From: Paenibacillus sp. 32O-W
Lineage (GTDB): Bacteria > Bacillota > Bacilli > Paenibacillales > NBRC-103111
DNA length: 43,811 nucleotides
NCBI RefSeq assembly: GCF_007679495.1
Contig: NZ_VEGP01000046.1
Location: 1-43,811 of the forward strand
Reading direction: 5' to 3'
A program made the translations under genes and the position numbers. The notes below the pieces were generated by a model. The model saw only the letters and a program-made list of their open reading frames with translations, made no database searches and had not been told where the DNA came from. Of the stretch, positions 33,984 through 42,305 are shown one piece after another; within the stretch, counting starts at the first letter, position 1; each line of letters begins with the position of its first letter.

Positions 33984-34832
33984 TTACGGGTTTGTCCGCT
34001 CGTCAATACTCACCCGGTTTCTATATTCCGAGGGAGAGAAACCGACACTCTTCTTGAACGCCGCCGAAAAATAAGAGCCGTCGTTAAATCCCGCCCGGCA
34101 GGCGACTTCATTCACCGCAAGGTCGGTAAAGGCCAGCAAATGCTTCGCTTCCTCCAGCCTTCTTTCATAAATGTAGCGCTTCGGCGGCATCCCCAAATGC
34201 TTCTTGAAAAACCGAATAAAATAGTTGGGGTGGAAGTGGGCGGTCTGTGCCAATTCTTCTATCGTCAGTTCCTGAGTCAAATGGGTATCGATATAGTGAA
34301 TCGTATCCAGCAGCTTTCGAACGGACATCATCTGAGGGGTATCGTCCTTCTCCTCATAAGCTTGATCGATAAAATACGCGATGATTGCAAACAGTGCGGA
34401 GTATATTTTGAGGGTAGTGGCCGGACCGCCGTTGGCACGATGATCGGATAACTGCCGGAAATGCTGCTGCAGCCCTGCAGAAGGATCCGTCTTTACAACT
34501 TTCGGAAGGTCGAACAGATTAAATAAATGCACAAACTGGATATTCGATCGGAAATGGCACCAATACATCGTATAAGGGGTGCCTTCCGTCACGGAAAACG
34601 ACTGCAGGACTCCCCCCGGGATAAACATCAGTTCCCCCGGCCGGGGAGTGTACTGCTCATTCCCGAACTGAATCCAGCCCTCGCCGTCGCAGATATAGTA
34701 CAGTTTGTTATAGGACGGAGCATAATTAAAACGCTTCCAATCACGACCGCAAACAGAAAGCTTCGCATGAAGCAATTCAATCCGCAGCTTGGAAAGATAA
34801 TCGTTAAGCCACTGCTTCTTGTCCTTTTCCAT
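33984..34832 (-). CDS. AraC-family regulator with cupin sensor domain
   Basis: Cytoplasmic regulator of 282 residues. The N-terminal cupin-type AraC-binding domain (LYYICDGEGWIQFGNEQYTPRPGELMFIPGG, residues 44-74) should bind a sugar. The C-terminal part has two helix-turn-helix motifs (LTIEELAQTAHFHPNYFIRFFKKHLG and VNEVACRAGFNDGSYFSAAFKKSVG). It lies between the GH76 gene and the beta-helix gene on the same strand and is the likely activator of one or both. AGGAAGGTG precedes the start. Confidence 0.9.
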   Translation of the reverse strand: MEKDKKQWLNDYLSKLRIELLHAKLSVCGRDWKRFNYAPSYNKLYYICDGEGWIQFGNEQYTPRPGELMFIPGGVLQSFSVTEGTPYTMYWCHFRSNIQFVHLFNLFDLPKVVKTDPSAGLQQHFRQLSDHRANGGPATTLKIYSALFAIIAYFIDQAYEEKDDTPQMMSVRKLLDTIHYIDTHLTQELTIEELAQTAHFHPNYFIRFFKKHLGMPPKRYIYERRLEEAKHLLAFTDLAVNEVACRAGFNDGSYFSAAFKKSVGFSPSEYRNRVSIDERTNP

Positions 34833-35031
34833 TATCCATTCACCTTCCTATTCAGATCGTTCTAGCCTCTGCTCGTCCATACCGGACCCCGAAGAAGAAA
34901 CGGCTGTCACCGTCGTTGTGCAAGAAGGTACCGTCTCTCGATGAAATATCATTAAACGGCTATCGCCGTTCTTTGGACAGGCGCGTTTGCCAACAATGAA
35001 ATATGTAAGGTGAAACTTGTACTATAGTTTG

Positions 35032-35058
35032 AAGAAAAGACACCTGACCGGTGTCTTT
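35032..35058 (-). terminator. Terminator of the GH76 gene
   Basis: A nine-base-pair perfect stem (AAAGACACC with GGTGTCTTT) around five bases; on the minus strand it ends in TTTTCTTC, 28 bases after the stop codon. Confidence 0.78.
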
Positions 35059-35086
35059 ACCCAACAGTTCCTACGGGTAAACTGCC

Positions 35087-36220
35087 TTACTCCGATTGAA
35101 TAGCAGCCGCTTTCTCCAAGAGCATGACGCCGCTTAACTGGGCACTGAGATCCAGCGGTAAGACAGGTGGAAGTCCCCAATAGGTCCCGAATAAGATACG
35201 CTCCCCCTCTTGCGCATGCTCCCACGCCTGTTCCGCATGATGCAAGATGAACGGCGTCAACGCTTCCTGCGCAGGATCGGCTGCTGCCAATTCCGCCAAA
35301 TAACGAATAAAAATCCCTTTAAACAACCCTCCGTCCCCGGTTCCCTCATCGCGCAAGAGCATGGAAGAAGAGTCCGTTAATCTTCGCATGGCCTCCTCTG
35401 CCGTTCGTATGGCCGAATCCAGAAAGCTTCGCTCCTTAGTGATCCGGTACAGCTCTACCGAGGCGCCTATATAGGTCCCTTGGTTATAGGAGAAGATCCA
35501 ATCCTTGTCGATTCTCCCATCCCCGGTGCGATTCATGCCATCCCAGACAATGCCTGTCTGCGGATCTACCATATGGCTCCGCAGCCAATCATACGTTTGA
35601 TTGGCCCGGTTCAGATCCTCTTCCTGCCCCCACCTCTGGTATAATCGGGCGGCCAGAATGACGGCCGGGGCGTTGGACGGAGTATTTTTATAGTCCGGCT
35701 GCGATTTGCGCCATGCAAAGCCTCCTCCCATCTCTTCATTCCAGCCGCCTTGAATGTCCTTCCACAAGATTTGTACGGCATTCTTGTATTTTTCTTCTTC
35801 GGTATGGTCATAAAGCCGGAGCAGGGCCAGCGCCATCCACAGCATGTCGTCATAATAATCGATCGTTATCCCGCCCCTCTTCCGAATGACCCCTCCGAAT
35901 AGTTCATCCGCCTGGCGCAAATATGCAGCATCTCCTGCTCTTTCATATCCGTCCACAAGAGCATCGATCGCATGAGCCTGCCACCAATAATGGAACTGCC
36001 GATTACAATCGTGACAGGGAAATTGGGTGTCATACAATCCGGTCTGCCGGTTCCAGTAGGATGAATCCAATGCCTTGTGTGCCTGCTCTGCCCTCGAGGC
36101 CCATACAGATTCCTGCATCGTTTCCTCTTCCTTTTTCTTTTCCGCCATAAACAAATTCCCTCCCCCAATGAAGATGAGTAACGCGCACAGGCCAATTAAT
36201 ATCCCGCTCCTCCTCCGCAT
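35087..36220 (-). CDS. Glycoside hydrolase family 76 (alpha-1,6-mannanase type)
   Basis: Secreted or membrane-anchored enzyme of 377 residues with an N-terminal hydrophobic segment (ILIGLCALLIFIGGGNLFMA, residues 6-25). The rest is an (alpha/alpha)6-barrel of family 76. The adjacent catalytic aspartates, DD at 124-125 in YYDDMLWMALALLR, are present, as are the family landmarks FHYWWQAHAIDALVDGY, GGGFAWRKSQPDYKNTPSNAPAVILAARLY and WIFSYNQGTYIGASVELY. Family members hydrolyse alpha-1,6-mannosidic backbones such as those of yeast and fungal mannan or mycobacterial lipomannan. ATG 36220 has a near-perfect AGGAGGG five bases upstream. It follows the solute-binding lipoprotein by 49 bases and probably shares its transcript. 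Confidence 0.9.
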   Translation of the reverse strand: MRRRSGILIGLCALLIFIGGGNLFMAEKKKEEETMQESVWASRAEQAHKALDSSYWNRQTGLYDTQFPCHDCNRQFHYWWQAHAIDALVDGYERAGDAAYLRQADELFGGVIRKRGGITIDYYDDMLWMALALLRLYDHTEEEKYKNAVQILWKDIQGGWNEEMGGGFAWRKSQPDYKNTPSNAPAVILAARLYQRWGQEEDLNRANQTYDWLRSHMVDPQTGIVWDGMNRTGDGRIDKDWIFSYNQGTYIGASVELYRITKERSFLDSAIRTAEEAMRRLTDSSSMLLRDEGTGDGGLFKGIFIRYLAELAAADPAQEALTPFILHHAEQAWEHAQEGERILFGTYWGLPPVLPLDLSAQLSGVMLLEKAAAIQSE

Positions 36221-36269
36221 GCAATCCCTCCTGCGGCCCATTCTGCCGGTGGGCAAGCGGCTACTCTTC

Positions 36270-37601
36270 CTACTCCGATTTGCTTCTTTCTTCTTTAATC
36301 CGGATTTCAGCTTCCTCTTTAACTACACGCAAGAATTCGGAGGCATCCATGCCGGACTCCGCAAATTTCCCGACATCCAACTCTACAAACCGGTCCCATA
36401 AGCTGATTCGCTCAGGAACAGGGGCAGGCTTATGCTTAAAAATAGCCGTTATATTCTTTCCATGGGTACTTTCGTTGTCATAGAAAAACTTCTCCTGAAC
36501 GGAGGTATCCTGAGTAATGGGACCGATTCCGTTGCGGGCCGTCCACTCCTGAACCTCGGGGGTTGTCAAATAATAAATGACACGCAGCGCTTCTTCTATA
36601 TGCTTGCTGTTAGGATTGACATGGAAGGAGTGAAAATCCAAACGATGGGTAATGCCCGGTTGATCCGGCCACGTCGGCAGTGAGGCCACATCGAAGTTGA
36701 GCCCTTCGGCATTTCCCCACCAATTCAGTCCTTGGGCATTCGTGATCAGCATCGCGGTGGTCCGGTCTCCTGTAAACCGGTCGTTGGCATTAAAGAAGGT
36801 TTCGTCATAGTTCCCGGGAATATCGATGATTTTCTTGTACAGCTCCAGAAAACGGCGATACTCCGGCCGTTCCAGAATAAGAACCTCGCCGGTGTCCGGA
36901 TCGGTCGCATTGACGGAAAATTGCCAGAGAGGCACATCCCGGTCACGAAAATCAAGGCCGCGATACTGAACCCCGTTCTCCGTCTTGGTTAATCGCTGCG
37001 CCAACCGGACGGCATCGTCCCAGGTCAGGTCATCCGAAGGATAGGGCTCTCCAAATTGATCAAAAATATCCTTGTTATACATCAACACATAGTAAGAGGT
37101 TTCATAGGGCAGCCCCAACAGCCTGCCTTGTTTATCGCGTGCCCGGATCGTATCCAGCAGCGTCGGTTGAATATGGCTCAAATCATATCCGTTCTCAGCC
37201 AGCGGTTCCGTCAGGTCGAAGTCCAGCTCCAGATACTCCATAACATCTTGTGACAGGGTAAAGAAAATATCCGGTGTTTCTCCCAGGCTGAACAACTCCT
37301 CCAGCTTGCTGCGGTCAAAGTTGTTCACGTGCAGCAATTCTATAGTCATATAAGGGTATTTCTCCTCGACGATCTTTTTGATCCTCTCGTTAAACATGTC
37401 CTCCGGCCATAAGGTAGCTACTTTCAAGGTGACCGGCTCCTGCTGTTCCTGTTCCGCCGCCCTTGCCCCGTCCGTCTGCGTCGGTTCCTGCTTCTGGTCA
37501 GGCTGCCCCTCGTTAACCGGTTCCGTTCCGGTACAGGCCCCTAATAATACCACGGTCATCAGCAACATAATTACCATCCCAAGCCTTCTCATCGTCTTCA
37601 T
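36270..37601 (-). CDS. Extracellular solute-binding lipoprotein (family 1)
   Basis: Lipoprotein of 443 residues. The lipobox LLGAC (cysteine 23) is followed by a Glu/Gln-rich spacer and a family 1 sugar-binding fold (LFSLGETPDIFFTLSQDVMEYLEL, LLGLPYETSYYVLMYNKDIFDQFGEPYPSDDLTWDDAVRLAQRL). ATG 37601 is chosen since GGAGG lies eight bases upstream; the long frame adds 28 residues before the signal peptide. It captures a saccharide for import, but no permease or ATPase gene lies within this locus. Downstream is the GH76 enzyme, upstream the GntR/LacI-type regulator. A cre-like site lies at 37705-37718. Confidence 0.9.
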   Translation of the reverse strand: MKTMRRLGMVIMLLMTVVLLGACTGTEPVNEGQPDQKQEPTQTDGARAAEQEQQEPVTLKVATLWPEDMFNERIKKIVEEKYPYMTIELLHVNNFDRSKLEELFSLGETPDIFFTLSQDVMEYLELDFDLTEPLAENGYDLSHIQPTLLDTIRARDKQGRLLGLPYETSYYVLMYNKDIFDQFGEPYPSDDLTWDDAVRLAQRLTKTENGVQYRGLDFRDRDVPLWQFSVNATDPDTGEVLILERPEYRRFLELYKKIIDIPGNYDETFFNANDRFTGDRTTAMLITNAQGLNWWGNAEGLNFDVASLPTWPDQPGITHRLDFHSFHVNPNSKHIEEALRVIYYLTTPEVQEWTARNGIGPITQDTSVQEKFFYDNESTHGKNITAIFKHKPAPVPERISLWDRFVELDVGKFAESGMDASEFLRVVKEEAEIRIKEERSKSE

Positions 37602-37704
37602 GTTCACATCCTCCCACTTCATTGTTGAATCATCGCCGAGGAATAAGCGGCCGCCAGCAAGCTGCAGAAGCGGCTCCGGTGACAAAATCGAACGCCCTTA
37701 ATGA

Positions 37705-37718
37705 TGAAAGCGCATACT
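37705..37718. promoter_or_regulatory. cre-like catabolite repression site
   Basis: TGAAAGCGCATACT matches the cre form TGAAAGCGCTTACA at 12 of 14 positions, including the central CG. It lies about 105 bases upstream of the binding-protein start codon. Confidence 0.45.
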
Positions 37719-37919
37719 ACTTTTCTTTTTACTTACCTTGGTTCGGAGCGGCGAAGTGTGCGCCATTCGTCATAACCAGGATTATGAAAAGAAAGCGGTG
37801 AAAATAAACGATGAAAAGCAGCAAGGGATGACCGATGGGATGAACCGCGGGCGCTCCGGCTGGCCGGAGCCGAACTATGAGAATGTCAGCTTTCCGGCAT
37901 ATCAATATCAATACAATAT

Positions 37920-37930
37920 ATGTTATATCA
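37920..37930. promoter_or_regulatory. Candidate operator of the GntR/LacI-type regulator
   Basis: ATGTTATATCA here is identical to the word at 39143-39153 in front of the regulator gene. Shared words before a regulator and its neighbouring target gene suggest autoregulation plus control of the GH76 locus. AT-richness of the word makes chance occurrence a real possibility. Confidence 0.35.
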
Positions 37931-37954
37931 ATTGCATAAATAACTGGGAATGAA

Positions 37955-39109
37955 CTATTTTTTATTCGCTGCGGCCGTTGATTCTCCCTGCACCAGCTTG
38001 GCCGCCAGCCGAACGGTCATATCGACCGGCTCTCCCATCCGGAGCCTTAAAACCGTTTCTACCGCCCGCCTTCCCATCTCTTCTTGCTGCTGAAGCAAGT
38101 GGGTGAACCAATAACCGCTGCCCGGGTTGGAAGGAGGGCAGTCGAAGCATACGACGGAAATATCCCCGGGTACGGTCAAGCCCAGTTGCCCGATGGCCGC
38201 TTTGGCCAATAAAGCAATATTGTACTCCGTTGCAAATATGGCCGTCATGTCCGGATGCTGCCGAAGATGGTTTTTTATTTTGTCGATATCCCGCTCTATA
38301 TTTTCCTTGGTAAAAGAACCCGGAAGCGTAGATGTAATATCATTCAGCCAATAGTTCTTCTCGATGGCGACTCCTTGCTCCGCATGGGCCTGAACGAACC
38401 CTTCCATCCGTTCCTCCGTTGCCGAAGTGTCGACGGGCGGCGGAGAGAGCAGGCCGATCCTTCGATGCCCCCATTCCAGCAGGTGCTTCGCCCCCTCTCT
38501 GGCGGCGGCCGCATGATCCGTGCTGATCGATGCGGCCTCCACTCCTTTCAGATAACGGTCGATCAATACTAGCGGGATTTTGTTAATCACCAGCTTCAGA
38601 ATTTCCGTGTTGATATATCGGCCGTGGCCAGGAAAAATAATAAATCCGTTCGCTCCTAGTTCCGTAAATTCCCGAATCGCCCTTTCTTCCCGCTCCGGCT
38701 TGCCGAAAGAACGCCGCAGCAGCAGGAAGGCGCCGTGCTGTTCGGCGGCGCTCTCTATCCCGCGGAGAAGATCGATCCCATAGCTCTCGCCGAAATCCGT
38801 CATGATCAACCCCAGCACGGGCTCATCGGTACGCCTAACCGGCATGTATGAGGAGGCTTGATCATCAGGCGCCTGCTCCGTAGCATCGACGACGAAAGAC
38901 CCCTTGCCGGGCTTGCGGGCAATTAGTCCCTGGCTTGCAATCATCTCCAGCGACTTCCGGCTCGTGATCCGGCTCACGTTATATTTCTCGGCCAGCTCCA
39001 TCTCCGAAGGGATCCGCTGTCCTCTCCGGTACTTGCCGTTTCTAATATCTTGAACCAGGATTTCGAAGATTTTCTCATACATCGGCTTGGAGTCTTGATC
39101 GGATAGCAC
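37955..39109 (-). CDS. GntR/LacI-type chimeric transcriptional regulator (AraR-like)
   Basis: Regulator of 384 residues. An N-terminal GntR winged helix (PMYEKIFEILVQDIRNGKYRRGQRIPSEMELAEKYNVSRITSRKSLEMIASQGLI, residues 9-63) with its GKGSFV wing is joined to a C-terminal LacI/periplasmic-binding-type effector domain (VLGLIMTDFGESYGIDLLRGIESAAEQHG and DISVVCFDCPPSNPGSGYWFTH). This chimera is typical of sugar-responsive repressors such as AraR. The start is GTG at 39109. Its neighbours imply a sugar effector released by the GH76-associated pathway. Confidence 0.9.
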   Translation of the reverse strand: MLSDQDSKPMYEKIFEILVQDIRNGKYRRGQRIPSEMELAEKYNVSRITSRKSLEMIASQGLIARKPGKGSFVVDATEQAPDDQASSYMPVRRTDEPVLGLIMTDFGESYGIDLLRGIESAAEQHGAFLLLRRSFGKPEREERAIREFTELGANGFIIFPGHGRYINTEILKLVINKIPLVLIDRYLKGVEAASISTDHAAAAREGAKHLLEWGHRRIGLLSPPPVDTSATEERMEGFVQAHAEQGVAIEKNYWLNDITSTLPGSFTKENIERDIDKIKNHLRQHPDMTAIFATEYNIALLAKAAIGQLGLTVPGDISVVCFDCPPSNPGSGYWFTHLLQQQEEMGRRAVETVLRLRMGEPVDMTVRLAAKLVQGESTAAANKK

Positions 39110-39142
39110 CCTGTATCACATCCTCTATTCCTTCGTATGTAA

Positions 39143-39162
39143 ATGTTATATCATGTTATATA
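39143..39162. promoter_or_regulatory. Tandem ATGTTATAT repeats before the regulator gene
   Basis: ATGTTATATC and ATGTTATATA lie head to tail with a 10-base period about 35 bases upstream of the GTG start, where they would overlap the promoter -10 region. The first copy extends to the 11-base word shared with 37920-37930. Confidence 0.4.
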
Positions 39163-39261
39163 TATTTGGGAAATCCTTCCTTATACCTTCTTTTATTTTA
39201 GTGAAAAAAAAGACATCCGTTACGGCATGCCCTTTTCTGAAAAGCGCTAAGATTTTCGGTT

Positions 39262-39295
39262 AAAACTGCGGCCGACAATCCGTATATGTCGGCCG
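39262..39295 (-). terminator. Hairpin terminator after the RNase H gene
   Basis: A nine-base-pair perfect stem (CGGCCGACA with TGTCGGCCG) around a nine-base loop, followed on the minus strand by CAGTTTTAA. It begins ten bases after the stop codon. Confidence 0.7.
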
Positions 39296-39305
39296 TCTAA
39301 CCTTT

Positions 39306-39932
39306 TTACTTTCGGCCGTAGTCGGCTTTGATCTCTCCCCACTTCTCGGTCTCCCATTTCAACACCTTGTTGTCATAGCTGTTGTTCTGCAGCCACGCCA
39401 GCGCCCTGTCCACCAAATCCCATACTTCCTTCGTCGCTTCATTGCGCTCCAGAGTCGTAGCGACTTTCTTCTCCCTCACCCATTTCAGAGCGGTTCTCGA
39501 ATCGCTATAGACCGTCTGCGAGCTGCCCTTGTTTTTCAGATACGCCAAGGAATGGACAATCGCCAGAAACTCGCCCAAATTATTCGTCCCATTAGGGATG
39601 GGGCCGTGGGAGAACAGAACCTCTCCCGTTTTCGTATAGACTCCCCTGTATTCAATCGGTCCCGGGTTGCCTCTCGTCCCTACATCTACCGAGATACTGT
39701 CATAATCAATCTCGGCCTGAGACGGGGCTGCAGCGGTCTGCTTCGCAGCGGCCCCTTGACCCCAATGCTTCGTCCAGCCTTCCCGATAGGCCTGCTCCGC
39801 CTCCGCCTTGGAGGAGAAGGATTTATATTTCGCATCTTTGCGTCCGTCCACCTGCTCTTTGCATTCCGGCCAACTCGTATAGATTCCCGGCTTATGGCCG
39901 ACCCATACGACATAGTACTTTTGCTTCGCCAT
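39306..39932 (-). CDS. rnhA: Ribonuclease HI with N-terminal viroplasmin domain
   Basis: Enzyme of 208 residues that degrades the RNA strand of RNA-DNA hybrids. The N-terminal viroplasmin-type hybrid-binding domain (KYYVVWVGHKPGIYTSWPECKEQV...FSSKAEAEQAY, residues 5-54) is followed by an Ala/Gln-rich linker and the RNase H fold. Acidic active-site residues are visible in SVDVGTRGNPGP, LGEFLAIVHSL and VYSDSRTALKWV. GAGGGA precedes the ATG. The viroplasmin plus RNase H arrangement is normal for Firmicutes and eukaryotic-type RNase H1. Confidence 0.92.
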   Translation of the reverse strand: MAKQKYYVVWVGHKPGIYTSWPECKEQVDGRKDAKYKSFSSKAEAEQAYREGWTKHWGQGAAAKQTAAAPSQAEIDYDSISVDVGTRGNPGPIEYRGVYTKTGEVLFSHGPIPNGTNNLGEFLAIVHSLAYLKNKGSSQTVYSDSRTALKWVREKKVATTLERNEATKEVWDLVDRALAWLQNNSYDNKVLKWETEKWGEIKADYGRK

Positions 39933-40001
39933 CTTCTAGTCCCTCTCTTCCGCATACATCATTGCCTAGTCTCTATATTTACATACAGAAGGACAAGACG
40001 T

Positions 40002-40036
40002 CAAAAAAACCAATCCTTCAACAAGGATCGGTTTTA
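40002..40036 (-). terminator. Terminator of the SRPBCC gene
   Basis: AAAACC-ATCCTT arms around a short loop form a stem with one mismatch; the minus strand continues into seven T. It lies 25 bases after the stop codon and may work in both directions. Confidence 0.8.
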
Positions 40037-40061
40037 TTTAATCGCGGCAAATCCTGGTTAT

Positions 40062-40514
40062 TTACCATCCGAAGTCCAACGTTTTGCCGGTTTCCGCCAA
40101 CGTCTTTATATTGCTCAAGATCATCCACCAATGTCCTTTGGCATTCTCATAAGACGGATGGTCGGCCTTCCATTGATCGTTGACCAACGTCAGCTTCGTG
40201 CAGCCGCCCACCGGTTCCAGTGTGAAAGTTACCCTCGTTTCCAGCTCTGCGTGGTTGGAATGGTAGGATGGGCCGGGATGCTCGGTATAGCTGAGCACTT
40301 TATACGGTTCATAGGCCAGTATGCTGCCATATACATGGACCGTTTCCTCCCCGTCATTGCCCGGACCTACATACTCATAAGGATCTCCAGGCCGGAAAGT
40401 GGACCGGATGACACACCCAAAGAAGGTTTGGCGGGTCCCCTCCGGGGAAACGAACGCATCCCACACCTGCTCCGGGGCTGCTCCGATATAAAATTCGTAT
40501 TTCAAATCCATCAT
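40062..40514 (-). CDS. SRPBCC/AHSA1-like domain protein
   Basis: Cytoplasmic protein of 150 residues beginning LKYEFYIGAAPEQVWDAFVSPEGTRQTFFGC, the characteristic entry strand of START-like AHSA1 proteins, and containing TRVTFTLEPVGGCTKLTLVNDQW and the closing helix WWMILSNIKTLAETGK. The fold has a large hydrophobic cavity; the ligand is unknown. AAGGAG lies six bases before the first of two consecutive ATG codons. It is divergent from the AraC regulator at 40694, which may control it. Confidence 0.87.
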   Translation of the reverse strand: MMDLKYEFYIGAAPEQVWDAFVSPEGTRQTFFGCVIRSTFRPGDPYEYVGPGNDGEETVHVYGSILAYEPYKVLSYTEHPGPSYHSNHAELETRVTFTLEPVGGCTKLTLVNDQWKADHPSYENAKGHWWMILSNIKTLAETGKTLDFGW

Positions 40515-40693
40515 CTGTCACTCCTTATTAAATAGTTGATCATTTGAACAGCTTTGCAGCTGTGCTACTATAATAATAGTAACTTGTCCGACAAGGCTTG
40601 TATTGTAAAAACGCGACAGCCCCTTATGACAGAGTGTCTGCCTTGTCCATTACCGAATTCTGCCGAACCATCGGCCAGGCAGGAGTGATTCAT

Positions 40694-41533
40694 ATGAATT
40701 CCAACCAAAGTTCCAACCCGGACACAGTAAGACCCAGCCTCGGGGTGTTGAATTTCAGAGAGGGCACCAAGCGGTTCTTCGAACTCACCCGTTATCCCCC
40801 CTCGGAGGATATCGGCTATTTCGTCAAGCACTTCTGGATGGTTCGCTGGGATTTAAGCGGACAACCCCCTTACCTGCAGCAGGTCGTCCCCAATCCGTGT
40901 GTGAATATGGTGGTTGAAAAGAACCGGACTTTGATTTATGGGGCTGCCAAACATAAATTTTCGCGGCTGCTCGAAGGGAAAGATATGGTGTTTGGTGTGA
41001 AATTTAAACCGGGCGGGTTCTATCCTTTTGCCAAGCGGCCCATCTCCAGATTAACCGGCCGTTTCATTCGCCTGGAAAGCATTTTTAATGTGGAGACCGA
41101 ATCATTCGAGGAGCAAATCTTAAGCCAGGATAGCCCCGAGAAGATGGTGGAGCTGGCCGAAGCCTTGATCCGCCGGAACCTTCCGGACAGGGATGAGAAG
41201 GTCGTCCGAATTAATCAAATCATCGACCGGATTCAGGCTGATCGCGGCATTACGAAGGTAGACCAGGTCTGCGATGGCTTTCAGATCAATATCCGGAAGC
41301 TTCAGCGCATGTTCGGGCAATACGTCGGAGTGAGCCCGAAATGGGTCATTAAGCTTTATCGCCTGCAGAATGCGGCCGAAACGATGGACCAAGGCCGGGC
41401 CCCGGATTGGCTCGATTTGTCTTTGAAGCTCGGTTACTATGATCAATCGCATTTTATTAGAGACTTTAGATCGATTATCGGGAAAACTCCGGAGGAATTT
41501 CTGACCGCATCCAAGGAGACGATGCAGAATTAG
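40694..41533 (+). CDS. AraC-type regulator with DUF6597-like sensor domain
   Basis: Regulator of 279 residues. The N-terminal domain (YFVKHFWMVRWDLSGQPPYLQQVVPNPCVNMVVEKNRTLIYG) resembles DUF6597 and includes FKPGGFYPFAKRPISRLTGR. The C-terminal AraC domain has helix-turn-helix elements ITKVDQVCDGFQINIRKLQRMFGQYVG and WLDLSLKLGYYDQSHFIRDFRSIIG. ATG 40694 is chosen because AGGAG lies eight bases upstream; the longer frame from 40598 has none. It is divergent from the SRPBCC gene, a common pairing. Confidence 0.88.
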   Translation: MNSNQSSNPDTVRPSLGVLNFREGTKRFFELTRYPPSEDIGYFVKHFWMVRWDLSGQPPYLQQVVPNPCVNMVVEKNRTLIYGAAKHKFSRLLEGKDMVFGVKFKPGGFYPFAKRPISRLTGRFIRLESIFNVETESFEEQILSQDSPEKMVELAEALIRRNLPDRDEKVVRINQIIDRIQADRGITKVDQVCDGFQINIRKLQRMFGQYVGVSPKWVIKLYRLQNAAETMDQGRAPDWLDLSLKLGYYDQSHFIRDFRSIIGKTPEEFLTASKETMQN

Positions 41534-41542
41534 GAAGGAATA

Positions 41543-41583
41543 AACCAAGGAACCGTCCATGCATTTCGGACGGTTCCTTGGTT
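41543..41583 (+). terminator. Very strong hairpin after the AraC-type regulator gene
   Basis: A 16-bp perfect stem (half-site AACCAAGGAACCGTCC) around nine bases begins nine bases after the stop. No T run follows on the plus strand, so termination may rely on the stem or on overlap with the convergent terminator. Confidence 0.65.
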
Positions 41584-41590
41584 CGCGACC

Positions 41591-41613
41591 AAAAAAAGAA
41601 CGCCCGCCGGCGT
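41591..41613 (-). terminator. Terminator of the carbonic anhydrase gene
   Basis: On the minus strand ACGCC pairs with GGCGT around four bases, followed by TCTTTTTTT. It lies 38 bases after the stop codon. Confidence 0.75.
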
Positions 41614-41651
41614 CCCATCTCTGTGCTGCACTATTTTTCTTTGATACTACG

Positions 41652-42215
41652 CTATTCCCTGTAATCCTCCACGAGGACTTCCAGTTTCCCGGTGACCGGG
41701 TCAATAACGAATCCATGAACGGGAACCGCCTTGGGAAATAACGGATGATTACGGATCATCTTCACGCTTTGCATAACCCCTTCCTGCGCATTGGAGAATC
41801 CGCGCAGAAACTTCTCCATACGAATCCCGGAGTTCTCTAATGTGCTGATCACCGCAGGATCAATACCGTTCTCGATAAACTTATTGACCATCCCCTGCGT
41901 GTCCAGATTCGTCATGCCGCAGCCGTGATGGCCGATGACCAGAACCTCACGCGCACCCAATTCATAAACAGCCACCAGTATGCTTCTCATGGCGCTGCCG
42001 AACGGCTGTGTTAGGATGGCGCCCGCATTTTTGATGAATTTCGCATCCCCGTTTTTCAGTCCCAGCGCCTTCGGAAGCAATTCCACAAGCCGCGTATCCA
42101 TACATGTAAGAATAGCTACTTTTTTATCGGGGAATTTATTCGTCATATAAGACTCATACTGCTTCTCTTCGACAAATTTTTTGTTAAACTCGAGTAAGCT
42201 TGGAATGATAGACAT
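41652..42215 (-). CDS. Beta-class carbonic anhydrase (YtiB-like)
   Basis: Cytoplasmic zinc enzyme of 187 residues that interconverts CO2 and bicarbonate. The zinc ligands and catalytic dyad are present: cysteine 38, aspartate 40 and arginine 42 in CMDTR, and histidine 96 and cysteine 99 in GHHGCGM. Length and the start SIIPSLLEFNKKFVEEKQYESY agree with the YtiB group of Bacillus. AGGAGG lies seven bases before ATG. It is a single gene with its own terminator. Confidence 0.93.
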   Translation of the reverse strand: MSIIPSLLEFNKKFVEEKQYESYMTNKFPDKKVAILTCMDTRLVELLPKALGLKNGDAKFIKNAGAILTQPFGSAMRSILVAVYELGAREVLVIGHHGCGMTNLDTQGMVNKFIENGIDPAVISTLENSGIRMEKFLRGFSNAQEGVMQSVKMIRNHPLFPKAVPVHGFVIDPVTGKLEVLVEDYRE

Positions 42216-42305
42216 ATTATGACCTCCTACATGATGTCTTCTAATCTATTATTCTACAGTTGTACCGGGGGCGTCAATTCATTTTATTGGTAATAAGCCC
42301 TATGC

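Larger units (their letters stand above)
37602..37954. other. 353-base control region before the GH76-locus binding protein
   Basis: It contains a cre-like site (37705-37718) and, next to the regulator gene, an AT-rich stretch with the word ATGTTATATCA (37920-37930) that also occurs before the regulator gene. A minus-strand promoter-like pair TTGATA, 18 bases, TATTGA overlaps the latter. An open frame of 71 codons on the plus strand here is not convincing. Confidence 0.5.

Noticed and set aside
37738-37953. Plus-strand 71-codon frame in the control region of the GH76 locus
   Set aside because: The amino acid composition is unremarkable, no ribosome binding site precedes it, and it overlaps the candidate cre/operator region of the opposite strand.
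39552-40535. Plus-strand frame of 327 codons across the RNase H and SRPBCC genes
   Set aside because: It runs antisense to two recognised genes and over the terminator between them; no domain is recognisable.
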